Positions 31,201 to 39,731 of a DNA stretch of 40,961 nucleotides are shown here, in pieces. The position numbers and the translations under genes were made by a program. Origin of the DNA: Myxococcota bacterium (lineage in GTDB: Bacteria > Myxococcota_A > Bradymonadia > UBA7976 > UBA1532); NCBI GenBank assembly GCA_023150895.1, contig JAKLJY010000070.1:1-40961 (forward strand). Reading direction: 5' to 3'. Positions within the stretch are counted from its first letter, which is position 1, and each line of letters opens with the position of its first letter. The notes beneath the pieces were generated by a model, which was not told where the DNA came from, ran no database searches, and saw only the letters and a list, made by a program, of their open reading frames with translations.

Positions 31201-33730
31201 AGCCGCCCGGGCCGCTGTCCTTCACGCGCAGCGCGACCTGGAACGTGCCGACCGCGTTGAACGTGACGGCCTGCGTCGGCCCGCCGGCCACGAACGTCAC
31301 GAGGCCGTTGCTGTCGTCGATGTCCCAGGCGTGCTCGACGATGCTGTCGTTCAGCGGCGCGCCGGCGTTGGGGTCGAACGAGGCGCTGCCGTCGAAGGTG
31401 ATGGTCGTGCCGACGAGCACGACGTTGTTGACCGGCGTCACCACGGCGACCGGGGGGACGTTGGTGACGGCCACCTGGACCTGCACCTCGGAGACGTCCT
31501 GCAGCGGGGTCGCGTTGTTGTCGGTCACGCGGAGCTTGGCCGTGTAGGTGCCGATGGCGTTGTACGTCCGCGAGAACGTCGCGTTGGCATCGGCCGTGCT
31601 GAACTCGAAGGTGCCGTTGTTGTCCAGGTCCCACTCGTAGAGCGCGATCTGCTTCGACGCGTCGAGGTGGAAACTCTGGTTGTGGCTGAACGTCACGTTC
31701 TGGTTGAGCGTCACCAGGATCGGGTTGGCGGCCGCGACCGCCTTCGGACCCTGCTGGAACAGCTCGGTCGCCAGCATGAGCAGCGACCACTGCGTCGCGA
31801 TGCCGGAGGGGGCGGCCCCGCCGCGGGCATCCCATCGGCCCCAGCCGGCGCCCCCACCGGAGTTGATCTGACGGCCGGTGAGCACGGCCGCCACACCGCG
31901 GTCCGGGTCGTTGAACCAGTCGAACTGCGTGTCGGTGCCGCCGCCGGCGCAGCCGTTGCTGTCCTTCGTCAGGAACTCGACGCCCGAGAGGCGCAGCGCC
32001 TTGACGACGGCGAACATGCCGTAGGTGTAGCCGGTGACCGTGTTGGCGTCGGCTTCGTTCACGCCGGTGCCCCAGTTCTCGGCCAGCCACCGGGCAGCGC
32101 GATCGAAGGCCGGCGTCGTGCCGAAGGCGATCTCGCCCGGGCCCTTGCCGTCCATGATCAGCTGCACCATGCCGTTGGGCGTGGTGGCCGCGCAGCCCCA
32201 GATGCAGCCGTTGCCGCCGAACTCGGCGATCGCGCCGTACCCGATGGTGCCGCACTCGTTGCCGACGCCGCTGTAGCAGGCCTGCATGGAGATCAGGTTC
32301 TCGGTCTTCACGAACGACGGGACGGTCAGGCCCCAGTTCTGCTCGGCGGGGATCATGCCGATGGCCGCCCAACCCGACGAGGAGTTGTCCGCGTGCCCGT
32401 TCGTGGCGTTGAAGCCGGCGCTGAACTCGTAGTACCAGGACCCCCGACGCCGGGCGTCCTGGTTGTCCATCTGGCCCATGGCATAGGCGTCGACCATGTC
32501 CTGAACGACCTGACCGTAGGTCGAGCCGGCCGCCGGGCCGTCGGTGACCACCTTGTTCGGCGTGGCCGAGGTGATGATCGCGTCCATCAGCATGCCCGTC
32601 TGATAGATGCCCTGCACGTTGGCCCCGAGCCAGCGAGCGTTCCCGTTGCTGTCCGGATTGCCCGCCGGCTGGGCTGCCGTCGCCCCCGAAGTGATGTTCG
32701 CGAAGACGTACTTCAGGCCACCGGCGATCGTCTCGGCGTACGGGTTGACGAGCCGGTTCTGCGATTCGAGGTGGCCGTGCGCCTCGAAGGCATTCACGGC
32801 TGCCGCCGTGCCGCCGAGGTACTCACCATACGAGCCGTCGGCCTGGATCTGCCCGCTCGCCTTCAGCTTCGTGTGCAAGTACCAGAGGCCTTCGTCGATG
32901 GCGATGTTCGTCCGCGTCTCCTGCGTGTTGGCGCGGATCACCATGCGATAGGTGGCCGTCGAGCACTGGTTCGTCGCATCGCAGATGGTCAGGCGCGCGT
33001 TGAAGGGCGAGCCGACTGCGCCGGAGTAGGTGTGGTTCGCTGCCAGGAAACGGCGATTCGCCGCGGTGATGGGGGCCGGGGCCGTCGGCGGCGTGCCGTC
33101 GCCGAAGTCCCAGGAGTACGTGGCACCCGAATAGACGTACCCGTTGGAGGCGCCGAAGTTTCGCGATCGGTCGACGGCGACGCCGTAGTCGTACGCGGCG
33201 CAGAGGTTCGTCGTGTCGCAGTCGCCGCCGGTCTTGTCGTAGATGCAGACCCGCTGGGTCGACGCACCGGTACTCACCGTCATGGCGAACCAGGTGACGT
33301 ACTCGCCGGCCGGGCGAACGACCCGGGCGACGTTCGTCGTCAGATCCGCGGAGTTCCAGGCCGCCAGCGCGGCCGGCGCCGACGTCGTGGCGGTCTGAAT
33401 CTGGGGCGTGCAGGTGCAGCCCCAGCCGTTCGCGATCGTGCCGACGGCGACACCGTTGAGGGTGAAGCTCTGGGCGCCGGCGCTGCACGTCGAGAGCGAC
33501 TCGACCGTCACGCTGGTGATGGGACCGAAGGGCTGCGCGCCGGCGACGGGCTCGCGGCCGGCCTCGGCGCCCTTCACGCGGGTCGCCTGCCCCGAGATGA
33601 TGTCGTGGGGGGTATTCGGGCTCGCCGGCGTCCAGGGGACCGTGACGGCGATCGGCGGCTGCTGGGCGACGGCGACCGCCGGCAGGAGCAGGGCGAACGC
33701 CGCAGAGAAGAGCTTGGGCAGGGTCTTCAT
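28082..33730 (-). CDS. Giant secreted protein: PKD, prenyltransferase-like toroid, calcium repeats, seven HYR domains, Asp/His-rich tail
   Basis: 1882 residues from the ATG at 33730, whose ATGA overlaps the stop of the small secreted gene. A signal peptide ends at AVA-QQ (about residue 22). In order: an N-terminal beta domain; PKD (about 185-270, YSWDFGDG); an alpha-toroid-like region (about 275-660) with GSY, WYYEF and GWGRW repeats as in prenyltransferase/squalene-cyclase folds; two PKD domains (about 665-857); thrombospondin-3/MopE-like calcium repeats (about 857-1020); and seven HYR repeats of about 78 residues (about 1023-1580), each with xxCP...DxCD...YPLGTTxVTxxATD...TC. A PKD/HYR-like unit follows, then a unique C-terminal domain flanked by two Asp/His-rich tracts. 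It is likely an adhesin or surface matrix protein that binds Ca2+ and perhaps transition metals. No anchor or sorting tag is recognised. Confidence 0.88.
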   Translation of the reverse strand: MKTLPKLFSAAFALLLPAVAVAQQPPIAVTVPWTPASPNTPHDIISGQATRVKGAEAGREPVAGAQPFGPITSVTVESLSTCSAGAQSFTLNGVAVGTIANGWGCTCTPQIQTATTSAPAALAAWNSADLTTNVARVVRPAGEYVTWFAMTVSTGASTQRVCIYDKTGGDCDTTNLCAAYDYGVAVDRSRNFGASNGYVYSGATYSWDFGDGTPPTAPAPITAANRRFLAANHTYSGAVGSPFNARLTICDATNQCSTATYRMVIRANTQETRTNIAIDEGLWYLHTKLKASGQIQADGSYGEYLGGTAAAVNAFEAHGHLESQNRLVNPYAETIAGGLKYVFANITSGATAAQPAGNPDSNGNARWLGANVQGIYQTGMLMDAIITSATPNKVVTDGPAAGSTYGQVVQDMVDAYAMGQMDNQDARRRGSWYYEFSAGFNATNGHADNSSSGWAAIGMIPAEQNWGLTVPSFVKTENLISMQACYSGVGNECGTIGYGAIAEFGGNGCIWGCAATTPNGMVQLIMDGKGPGEIAFGTTPAFDRAARWLAENWGTGVNEADANTVTGYTYGMFAVVKALRLSGVEFLTKDSNGCAGGGTDTQFDWFNDPDRGVAAVLTGRQINSGGGAGWGRWDARGGAAPSGIATQWSLLMLATELFQQGPKAVAAANPILVTLNQNVTFSHNQSFHLDASKQIALYEWDLDNNGTFEFSTADANATFSRTYNAIGTYTAKLRVTDNNATPLQDVSEVQVQVAVTNVPPVAVVTPVNNVVLVGTTITFDGSASFDPNAGAPLNDSIVEHAWDIDDSNGLVTFVAGGPTQAVTFNAVGTFQVALRVKDSGPGGSAQLTNVAFANIVVDRDTDGDGTPDGGDGCPADPTKTAPGTCGCGVADTDSDGDGTADCNDACADDPAKTVPGACGCGQADTDTDGDSSPDCVDTDDDGDGDPDDTDCNPLDAEINTLAQEICVDGVDNDCDGNADGSDSQCDNDGDGDPNDTDPDDDNDGVPDDGEHLCGTNPLTADNAAPTITCPAGVTVVADDACHGATQGVATVQDACEPGLAANNDGLGDQYPLGTTTVTFSVTDAGQNTVTCQQIVTVEDLAPPTVTCPDTIAASTPPDTCGAVVDVAAHVVTEDNCDQAVQHDAPGATTYPLGTTSVTVNATDAQGNPSTCVIEIIVTDETSPSIVCPAPAALEADAACRGVSADVATATDACDADVAITSDAPASYGLGLTTVTFTATDDQANRSTCERTVRVTDVTAPEPACAPDVDVQTDAGRCVATVTVARATATDNCDAEPAVTGEAPAEFGLGASPVEFLATDDAANTRACVTTVTVTDAEAPSITCPGAITVPADATGCGTMVAVEPQSVFDNCDAEVSVSSNAPETFAVGDTLVTLTARDNFGNTSTCTVQVTVLDMTSPTVTCPPSRIVDAPADACGLPVDFGALTASDNCTSDLVVTSDAPAVFPVGNTTVTFWIEDFAGNITTCDSTVVTVLDVTRPSLTCPVPVSVDADPETCRRDVPLTATATDACSVATLTGNGTESYPLGTTDHGFAATDDTGNESVCSTPVTVVDVTAPSVNAGPDFEVDANTACTANADLHGSVTDACGVARYEWRDESGALIGNTADLPVEMLGVGAHVFTLTACDVADNCASDSVTVTIATSAMSCFQVRHVNLKMSDRPGHDDDERDEDDDDDDRRSCSRSRHLHNHLYARGSFELNECNGVDLAVSGASVTVDGQTFVVPAGGFVRRGYHRYTYRSPRAEGGWWRLTIDQRHNRWSFKSWHVANDGLNTTDGLTVSLALGSQVGTETVALQRHGSSRNGYSYGFHTNRSDCSQRCRDGHRHGHSCRHSRHHHEESCGHDDDDDDDDHDEHRNRNRRDRHDD

Positions 33731-34047
33731 GGGGCCCCCCCCGGTCCGGGCGCCGCGGCCGAGTGACGCGCATCGCGCAGCTGCACGATGAAGATCTGAA
33801 TCGCCGGCGGCAGACCCCCGGCATGCAGCTCGGCGGTATCCCCGCCCGCGGCCGCCAGCCAGGCCTCGACCTCTTCGCAGGTGTAGGTCACGGAGTCGAC
33901 GACCGCGCTGCCGGCACAGGCCGGGCCGTTCGGTCCCGGCTGGATCGAGAAGCCGGCCTCTTGCGCGGCGGCGAGCCCGGGCAGCAGCAGGGCGAGCAGG
34001 AATACGCCCCCCACACGACATCGTTCAGGTTTCAGTAGGCTGATCAT
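33727..34047 (-). CDS. Small secreted protein coupled to the giant HYR protein
   Basis: 106 residues from the ATG at 34047, which has GGAGGGG about 9 bases upstream. A signal peptide (VGGVFLLALLLPGLAAAQ) leaves a mature part of about 75 residues: EAGFSIQPGPNGPACAGSAVVDSVTYTCEEVEAW continues into an acidic helix and IQIFIVQLRDAR. Two Cys may form a disulfide. The stop codon shares ATGA with the start of the 1882-residue gene, so the pair is translated together. A chaperone, partner or secretion helper of the giant protein is plausible, but no family is recognised. Confidence 0.8.
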   Translation of the reverse strand: MISLLKPERCRVGGVFLLALLLPGLAAAQEAGFSIQPGPNGPACAGSAVVDSVTYTCEEVEAWLAAAGGDTAELHAGGLPPAIQIFIVQLRDARHSAAAPGPGGAP

Positions 34048-34477
34048 CGAGAGCGACCCCTCCAGTAAGCGGTGGGTACGACCACGGTGGCCCGTGCACG
34101 AGTGGCATCCGGAGGATTCCGGTCGGGCATCAGTAGAAGTACGAGTGTAAATTTCCGCATTAGCACGGATCGTGCCGAGACGAAGTCGGCCTCCCGTGCG
34201 GTTCGGCGGCATGGATGGCCGGACACCGGACACTTTCCGGTGGTCGGGCGTAAATCCGACGCGCGGGCTCGGTTTGTGGGGTTTTCCCTGTGCCGCATCG
34301 TCGATTGCCCCGGCTTGCTCTGCCGATTGTGCCGATTTCCCCCTGTCCGGTGTCCGCCCGGGGTGGGAACGGGGCCGTCCCGGCCCCCTGCGCGACCCTT
34401 CACCGCCTGGGCGTCGCCCCGCCTTTGAGCTACCGTGTGGGCGGGCGGACGTCTCCGCCGAAAGGGGTCACGTGCGC
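34048..34477. promoter_or_regulatory. 430-base divergent intergenic region with a 13-base inverted repeat
   Basis: No convincing gene is seen; the short open frames here have shadow-like composition. The region lies between the small secreted gene and the CotH lipoprotein gene and should hold both promoters. CGGACACCGGACA (34220-34232) is matched exactly, inverted, by TGTCCGGTGTCCG (34344-34356), with 111 bases between. The first arm is itself a direct repeat of CCGGACA. AT-richer patches at 34140-34165 (agtgtaaatttccgcatta) may be promoter parts. Confidence 0.4.
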
Positions 34478-37400
34478 ATGCTCGACACCGCGCCGGTCAG
34501 GCCGTTCACCCGCCGTGGGGCGCTTTGGGTGGTGAAGGGCCCGTGGGCGTTCGTCGTCGGTTTGACGGCCTGCGCCGAGTCCATGGGGGACCCGTCCGGC
34601 ACCGGCGGCGCAGAGCCCGGCGAGCCGGCGGACACCCGACCGGTGGAGACGCCCGTCGATGGGAGCGAGCCCGGTCGGCGGCCGAGGGATGCGGGGGCGG
34701 CGGACGCCGCGAGTCTCGCGGACGGTGGTGTCGCGGACGCGTTGGCCTCGCCCACCGACGGGCGACCGGCGCCGGCCGACGGACCCCCGGATCTGGGTGG
34801 GGGCCCGCCCGACTCGACCGCCGGGCCACAGGCGGACGCCGCCGAGGCGCCCCTCGACGCCCGGCCACCCGAGCCGCCGGACGCCGGCTGTCCGCGTCCA
34901 CCGGCCCCATGGACACGGCGGCTGCCCCGCCTGGGCGGGGTGGCCACCTTCGACGAGCTCGCCCCGGACTGGTTGGAGGTCTACAACCAGCTCGGGCGCG
35001 ACCTGGATCTGACGGGCTGGCGGGTCGACGCCGACGGCGAGACGTTCGCCTTCCCCGACGACACTCGCCTGGCCTCGGGCGCGCGTTTCGTCGTGCCCGT
35101 CGGCGGGCTCGACGGGCGGGTGACCTTGCACGACGCGGCCGGGCGCCTGATCGATCTCGTCTGGGTGACGCCGGGCGGGCCCTGGCCGGCGCTCGACCGG
35201 GCAGGCGGCCACACGCTGGTCAAGCAGGACCCGGACACGGCGAGCCCGCCCGGTGAGAACTGGCGGCCGAGCGCGGGCCCGGGGGGCACACCGGGCGCGC
35301 CGGACGACCGTGGGCCCCCGTCTCCGGCAGAGCGGGCGGCGGCGACGGCACGCGGGCCGGCCGACGCGGCGGTGATCATCAACGAGATCATGTACCACCC
35401 GGTCGCGGACGACCTCGCCGGCGAGTTCGTCGAGCTGTTCAACCGCAGCGGGGACGCGATCGATGTCGGTGGCTGGCAGCTCGTCGACGCGGTCGCGGCG
35501 CAGCTTCCTGCCGGGACGCGCCTCGAACCCGGAGGCTTCCTGGTGGTGGCGGCCGATCCCGTGGGGCTGCGGGCGGCGCACCCCGGGCTCGTCGTCGCGA
35601 CGGGTTTCGAGGGCAGCCTGGCCAACGGCGGCGAGCGCCTCGCGCTGCTCGACGCGTGCGGGGGGCTCGTCGACGCCGTGCGCTACGCCGATGGCGGGCG
35701 CTGGCCCGAGGCGGCGGACGGCGGCGGTTCGAGTCTGGAGCGCCGCGATCCCCGGGCCGACGGTGCGGCGGCGGAGGCCTGGGCCGCGAGCGACGAGTCG
35801 CAGCGGGTCGGCTGGCAGACGGTGACCTACCGGGGCATCGCCGCGCCGAGCAGCGTCGGCCCCGACGGACAGTGGGAGGAACTCGTCCTGGGTCTGGTCG
35901 AAGCGGGTGAGGTGCTGCTCGACGACCTGCAGGTCATATCAGACCCCGACGGGGCGGCCCGCCCGCTGCTCCAGAACGGGGACTTCGGGGCCGGCGCCGG
36001 TGATGCACGGGCCTGGCGTTTCCTGGGCACGCATGCCGAGAGCGCCGTCGTCCCCGATCCGGACGATCCGGCCAACCCGGTGCTGCGCCTCGTGGCGACG
36101 GGCCCCGCCGAGCACATGCACAACCACGCCGAGACGACGCTCGCGGGCGGCGCCCGGATCACCGACGGTCAGACGTACGAGGTCCGGTACCGCGCCCGCT
36201 GGCGCAGCGGCTCGAACCGCCTGACGACCCGCCTGTACTTCAACCGACTGGCCCGGACGACGGTCCTCGACCGCCCGGGCGGCGGCGGTTCGCCCGGCGC
36301 CCCCAACCGCGCGCACCTCGCGGGACCCCCCGCCGGGCCGACGTTCGTCGCGCTCTCCCACACCCCCGTCGTGCCCGCACCCGGCGAGCCGATCCGGATC
36401 GAGGTCACCGCGCGCGATCCGGACGGGCTCGGGCGGCTGCTCGTGTTCCATCGCACGGTGGGCGGGTTCGCGTTCGAGCCGATGGTGCCGGTCGGACCCG
36501 ACGCGCCGGACCGTTTCGTGGCGACGCTGCCCGGTCAGCCGGACGGCACGCTCGTCCACTTCTACCTCGGTGCCGAGGATGCGCGGGGCAACGCCTCGAC
36601 CTTTCCGGCGCGGGGGGCGCGGGCCGGTGCGCTCATCCGGGTCGAGTCGCCGGCCGAGCCCCCGCCGTATCACCGGTTGCGCGTGCTCATGACCCCGGAG
36701 GACGACGCGCGGTTTCACAGCGACGTCGAGCTGATGAGCAACGCCTCGACGCCGGCGACGGTCGTGTACGACGACCGCGAGGTCTTCTACGACGTCGGCG
36801 TCCGCGCGAAGGGCAGCGAGCGCGGCCGGCCCATGCAGCCGCGGCTCGGGTTTTCCATCCGATTCGGATCGGAGCGCCCGTTGCGCGGCGGTCTCGAGAC
36901 GGTCTCCGTCGACCGTTCCGAGGGCGTCCATTTCGGTCAGCGCGAGCTGCTGATGGATCTGGTCATGGCTCGCGCGGGCGCCGTATCGGCCGAGCACAAC
37001 GACCTCGTGCGGATCATCGCGCCCCGCCCCGAGCACACGGGCTCGGCGGTGCTTCAGACGCACCGATTCGGCGACGCCTTCCTCGACGCGCAATTCGAAG
37101 ACGGCAGCGATGGAGAGCTCTTCGAGTACGAACTCGTTTACTTCCCGCTGACGACCGACGACGGCACGCCCGAGGGTCGCAAGCGTCCGCAACCGGACGG
37201 GGTGGTCGGTACGCCGGTTCGTGACCTCGGACCGGACGCCGAGGCCTGGCGCGACACCTTCATGCGCAAGAACCACCGCGATCGCGACGACGTCGAAGGG
37301 CTGCGGGCGCTCGGGCAGCTTTTCGGCGGCGGGGCCGGGCCGGATCTGCTCACCGCGGCCGAGGCCGTGCTCGACGTCGATCAGTGGCTGCAGGCGCACG

Positions 37401-38053
37401 CGTTCGCCAATCTAGCCGGCGGCATCGATCACTATGCGACGGGCGCGCAGCACAACGCACACTTCTACCGGCGGCCGTCGGACGGTCGTTTCCTGTATTT
37501 CCCGCACGACATGGACTTCTTCCCGGGCGATCCGACCATGCCCGTGGTCGGCAGCGCCGATCTCGCGCGTCTTCTGACGGTGCCGGCGTTCGAACGGCGC
37601 TACTACGGTCACTTGCGGCACATCCTGGACACGGCGCATACGGAGGCGTTCCTGTCCGGGTTCTGCGAGCATCTCGGCGTGCTGCTGCCCGATCAGCCCT
37701 TCGCCGCGCACTGTGGGTTCATGTTTGCGCGGGCGCGGTTCATGGAATGGGATGCGCCGAACGCCCTGTCGGTCTTGTTCCCGCCGACGCCGTTCGAGAT
37801 CACGACGAACGCCGGCGCGGACTTCGTCCATGTGGGCGAGACCCTGACGGTGGAGGGTCGCGCGGGTCTCGAGGCGTTCGTGATCCGCCGCCTCGGCGAG
37901 GAGGCCCCGGCGCCGGTCTTCTGGCGCGACCGCATCACTTGGGCGATCGACGTCCCGCTCGAACCGGGCCTCAACGGCCTCTCGTTCGAAGCGCTCGACG
38001 CGCGGGGCGAGTCGATTGCGTTCGACACCCTCGTCGTCGACCGCGTGGACTGA
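34478..38053 (+). CDS. Lipoprotein with lamin-tail domains and a CotH kinase-like domain
   Basis: 1191 residues from the ATG at 34478 (AAGGGG upstream; GTG at 34472 possible). The lipobox is LTAC (C32). An Asp/Ala/Pro linker (about 35-135) is followed by two lamin-tail-like domains (about 150-270, WLEVYNQLGRDLDLTGWRV; about 297-425, INEIMYHP...FVELFNRSG). A beta-sandwich, carbohydrate-binding-like region comes next (about 430-600). The CotH domain (about 720-1110) has VRAKGSERG, MQPRLGFSIRFG and YFPHDMDFFPGDP (D1011, D1013). CotH proteins are secreted atypical kinases, known in Bacillus spore coats; in Myxococcota they are exported and of unknown target. The divergent secreted HYR pair is a tempting substrate, by position only. 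Confidence 0.88.
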   Translation: MLDTAPVRPFTRRGALWVVKGPWAFVVGLTACAESMGDPSGTGGAEPGEPADTRPVETPVDGSEPGRRPRDAGAADAASLADGGVADALASPTDGRPAPADGPPDLGGGPPDSTAGPQADAAEAPLDARPPEPPDAGCPRPPAPWTRRLPRLGGVATFDELAPDWLEVYNQLGRDLDLTGWRVDADGETFAFPDDTRLASGARFVVPVGGLDGRVTLHDAAGRLIDLVWVTPGGPWPALDRAGGHTLVKQDPDTASPPGENWRPSAGPGGTPGAPDDRGPPSPAERAAATARGPADAAVIINEIMYHPVADDLAGEFVELFNRSGDAIDVGGWQLVDAVAAQLPAGTRLEPGGFLVVAADPVGLRAAHPGLVVATGFEGSLANGGERLALLDACGGLVDAVRYADGGRWPEAADGGGSSLERRDPRADGAAAEAWAASDESQRVGWQTVTYRGIAAPSSVGPDGQWEELVLGLVEAGEVLLDDLQVISDPDGAARPLLQNGDFGAGAGDARAWRFLGTHAESAVVPDPDDPANPVLRLVATGPAEHMHNHAETTLAGGARITDGQTYEVRYRARWRSGSNRLTTRLYFNRLARTTVLDRPGGGGSPGAPNRAHLAGPPAGPTFVALSHTPVVPAPGEPIRIEVTARDPDGLGRLLVFHRTVGGFAFEPMVPVGPDAPDRFVATLPGQPDGTLVHFYLGAEDARGNASTFPARGARAGALIRVESPAEPPPYHRLRVLMTPEDDARFHSDVELMSNASTPATVVYDDREVFYDVGVRAKGSERGRPMQPRLGFSIRFGSERPLRGGLETVSVDRSEGVHFGQRELLMDLVMARAGAVSAEHNDLVRIIAPRPEHTGSAVLQTHRFGDAFLDAQFEDGSDGELFEYELVYFPLTTDDGTPEGRKRPQPDGVVGTPVRDLGPDAEAWRDTFMRKNHRDRDDVEGLRALGQLFGGGAGPDLLTAAEAVLDVDQWLQAHAFANLAGGIDHYATGAQHNAHFYRRPSDGRFLYFPHDMDFFPGDPTMPVVGSADLARLLTVPAFERRYYGHLRHILDTAHTEAFLSGFCEHLGVLLPDQPFAAHCGFMFARARFMEWDAPNALSVLFPPTPFEITTNAGADFVHVGETLTVEGRAGLEAFVIRRLGEEAPAPVFWRDRITWAIDVPLEPGLNGLSFEALDARGESIAFDTLVVDRVD

Positions 38054-38079
38054 ACCCCGGCCGGAGAATCGCCCGCCGG

Positions 38080-38694
38080 TTACATCCCGTTGGGGAACGT
38101 CTTGCGGTCGAGGAGCCCGCTGCCCCGCACGCCTCGCAGTGCGACGGCGTACGCCCCGAGCAGACCGAGCCCGTAATCGAGTCGGGCCCGCACGCGCTCG
38201 TCCGCGTCGGAGGCCGGCTCGGGCCCGTTGAGCACGTTCTTCACGTCGCGGATGACCACGTGCTCGGGGATGTACACGATCTGGGTGTTCTTCGCGCCGA
38301 AGACGCGCAGTTCGGCAATGACGTAGGCCCCGCCGACCGCCGCGGACACCGCGACGAGCAGCGCCGGCTTGTGGGCGAGCTCGCCCTTCGACGCCATCAG
38401 GAAGATGTTCATCAGGGCGGGCGGGGCCATGCCGTTCCACTCGGGCGCGACGACGACGAGCGCATCGGCCGCGGCCAGCGTCGCCGAGGTGGCCTGCCAG
38501 ACGGGGCTGGTCGGCTGTCCGTTCCACAGGCCCTCGTGCCAGCTCTCGATGGGGGTCGTCGCGAGGTCGACGACGTCCACGAGTGCGTCGGCGTGGCGGG
38601 CGGTCAGGCGTGCGGCGGCGAACCGGGTCACCTTGCCGGACTGACTCCCGGTGCGGGTGCTCCCGGAGAGGAGCGCGAAACGAAGATCGGACAC
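38080..38694 (-). CDS. NADPH-dependent FMN reductase family protein
   Basis: 204 residues. The start is a GTG at 38694, decided by AGGAG seven bases upstream; an open frame extends further but lacks a site. The flavodoxin-like fold opens with LLSGSTRTGSQSGKV, where GSTRxGS contacts the FMN phosphate. VVVAPEWNGMAPPALMNIF is the usual second motif (PEYNxSxPxxLKN in relatives). Members reduce FMN, quinones, azo dyes or chromate with NAD(P)H in the cytosol. It is divergent from rmlA across 104 bases and convergent with the CotH gene. Confidence 0.88.
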   Translation of the reverse strand: MSDLRFALLSGSTRTGSQSGKVTRFAAARLTARHADALVDVVDLATTPIESWHEGLWNGQPTSPVWQATSATLAAADALVVVAPEWNGMAPPALMNIFLMASKGELAHKPALLVAVSAAVGGAYVIAELRVFGAKNTQIVYIPEHVVIRDVKNVLNGPEPASDADERVRARLDYGLGLLGAYAVALRGVRGSGLLDRKTFPNGM

Positions 38695-38798
38695 GGGCGA
38701 ACTCCTGTGCGGCGGGCGGGGCTTCGGCGGTGCCCCCGGTGCGCGGGGGTCGGCCTCGAAGTGGGCGTGCCGCCAGCGATGGTGTACCGTGCGGGACC

Positions 38799-39701
38799 GT
38801 GACACACGCACGCTCCCTGCACGGCATTCTCCTGGCGGGCGGTACGGGCAGCCGCCTGTACCCCATCACGGCCGGCACGAACAAGCACCTGCTGCCGGTC
38901 TACGACAAACCGATGATCTACTACTCCCTGTCCACGCTGATGCTGGCGGGGATCCGGGACGTGGTGCTCATCACCAACCCGGGGGACGTCGACCGTTTCG
39001 AGCGCCTGCTCGGCGACGGAAGCCACCTCGGGCTGCGCATCACCTACCGCACGCAGGCGCAGGCGCGCGGCATTGCCGAGGCGTTCGTGCTCGCGAGCGA
39101 CATCGTCGAGGGGTACCCGGTGGCGCTCGCGCTCGGCGACAACCTGCTCTACGGCAGCGGTTTCACGGGGCTGCTGCAGTCGGCGGTGCTGCGGCTCACG
39201 CTCTCCGGGGGGGCCGTCATCTTCGGGGCGAAGGTCGAGAACCCGCGCGAGTACGGGGTTGCGCAGGTCGACGCCGAGGGTCGCGTCACCGGCCTCGAGG
39301 AGAAGCCGGCCGAGCCGAAGTCCCCCTGGGCCGTGCCCGGGCTCTATTTCTACGACGCCCGCGTGGTGGACCTCGCCCGCGCGCTTTCGCCCTCGGCGCG
39401 CGGAGAGCTCGAGATCACCGACCTCAACCGACGCTACCTCGAGAGCGGCGAGCTCCACCTGATGCGCTTCCCGCGCGGGATGACCTGGCTCGATACGGGC
39501 TCGCCCGATCAGCTCGCCGAAGCCGCCGACTTCGTGCGCACCCTCGAGCGGCGAACCGGCCTGATGGTGGGCTGCGTCGAGGAAATCGCCTGGCGGCAGA
39601 AGTTCATCTCGGACGACACCCTGATGGTCGCCGCGGAGCGTTGGGGCAAGACGCCCTACGCGCACTATCTGCGCGCGCTCCCGCACGACCCGGCGCTCTG
39701 A
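38799..39701 (+). CDS. rmlA: Glucose-1-phosphate thymidylyltransferase
   Basis: 300 residues, normal for RmlA/RfbA. The start is a GTG at 38799 with only a weak site. The nucleotide loop LLAGGTGSRLYPIT (L11 onward), the lysine segment KHLLPVYDKPMIYY, LGDNLLYG and TWLDTGSPDQLAEAADFV are all present. It couples dTTP with glucose-1-phosphate to give dTDP-glucose, the first step towards dTDP-rhamnose and other surface sugars. The rest of the pathway (rmlB, C, D) is not in this window. The LhgO-like gene begins 30 bases downstream. Confidence 0.93.
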   Translation: MTHARSLHGILLAGGTGSRLYPITAGTNKHLLPVYDKPMIYYSLSTLMLAGIRDVVLITNPGDVDRFERLLGDGSHLGLRITYRTQAQARGIAEAFVLASDIVEGYPVALALGDNLLYGSGFTGLLQSAVLRLTLSGGAVIFGAKVENPREYGVAQVDAEGRVTGLEEKPAEPKSPWAVPGLYFYDARVVDLARALSPSARGELEITDLNRRYLESGELHLMRFPRGMTWLDTGSPDQLAEAADFVRTLERRTGLMVGCVEEIAWRQKFISDDTLMVAAERWGKTPYAHYLRALPHDPAL

Positions 39702-39731
39702 AGCGCGCCGCCGGACGCCGGGGCATTTCGC

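Noticed and set aside
28091-33766. An 1891-codon open frame on the plus strand opposite the HYR protein
   Set aside because: It mirrors the minus-strand gene across its whole length, is extremely Arg/Val/Gly/Asp-rich with no domains, and arises from the GC-biased third codon positions of the true gene.
34044-34403. A 119-codon minus-strand open frame in the large spacer
   Set aside because: It is Arg/Pro-rich, has no good start site, and overlaps the Shine-Dalgarno of the small secreted gene.
38056-38085. A CCGGC/GCCGG hairpin between the CotH and FMN-reductase genes as a terminator
   Set aside because: The stem is only five pairs with a 13-base loop and no T-run, and such matches are common in this GC-rich DNA.
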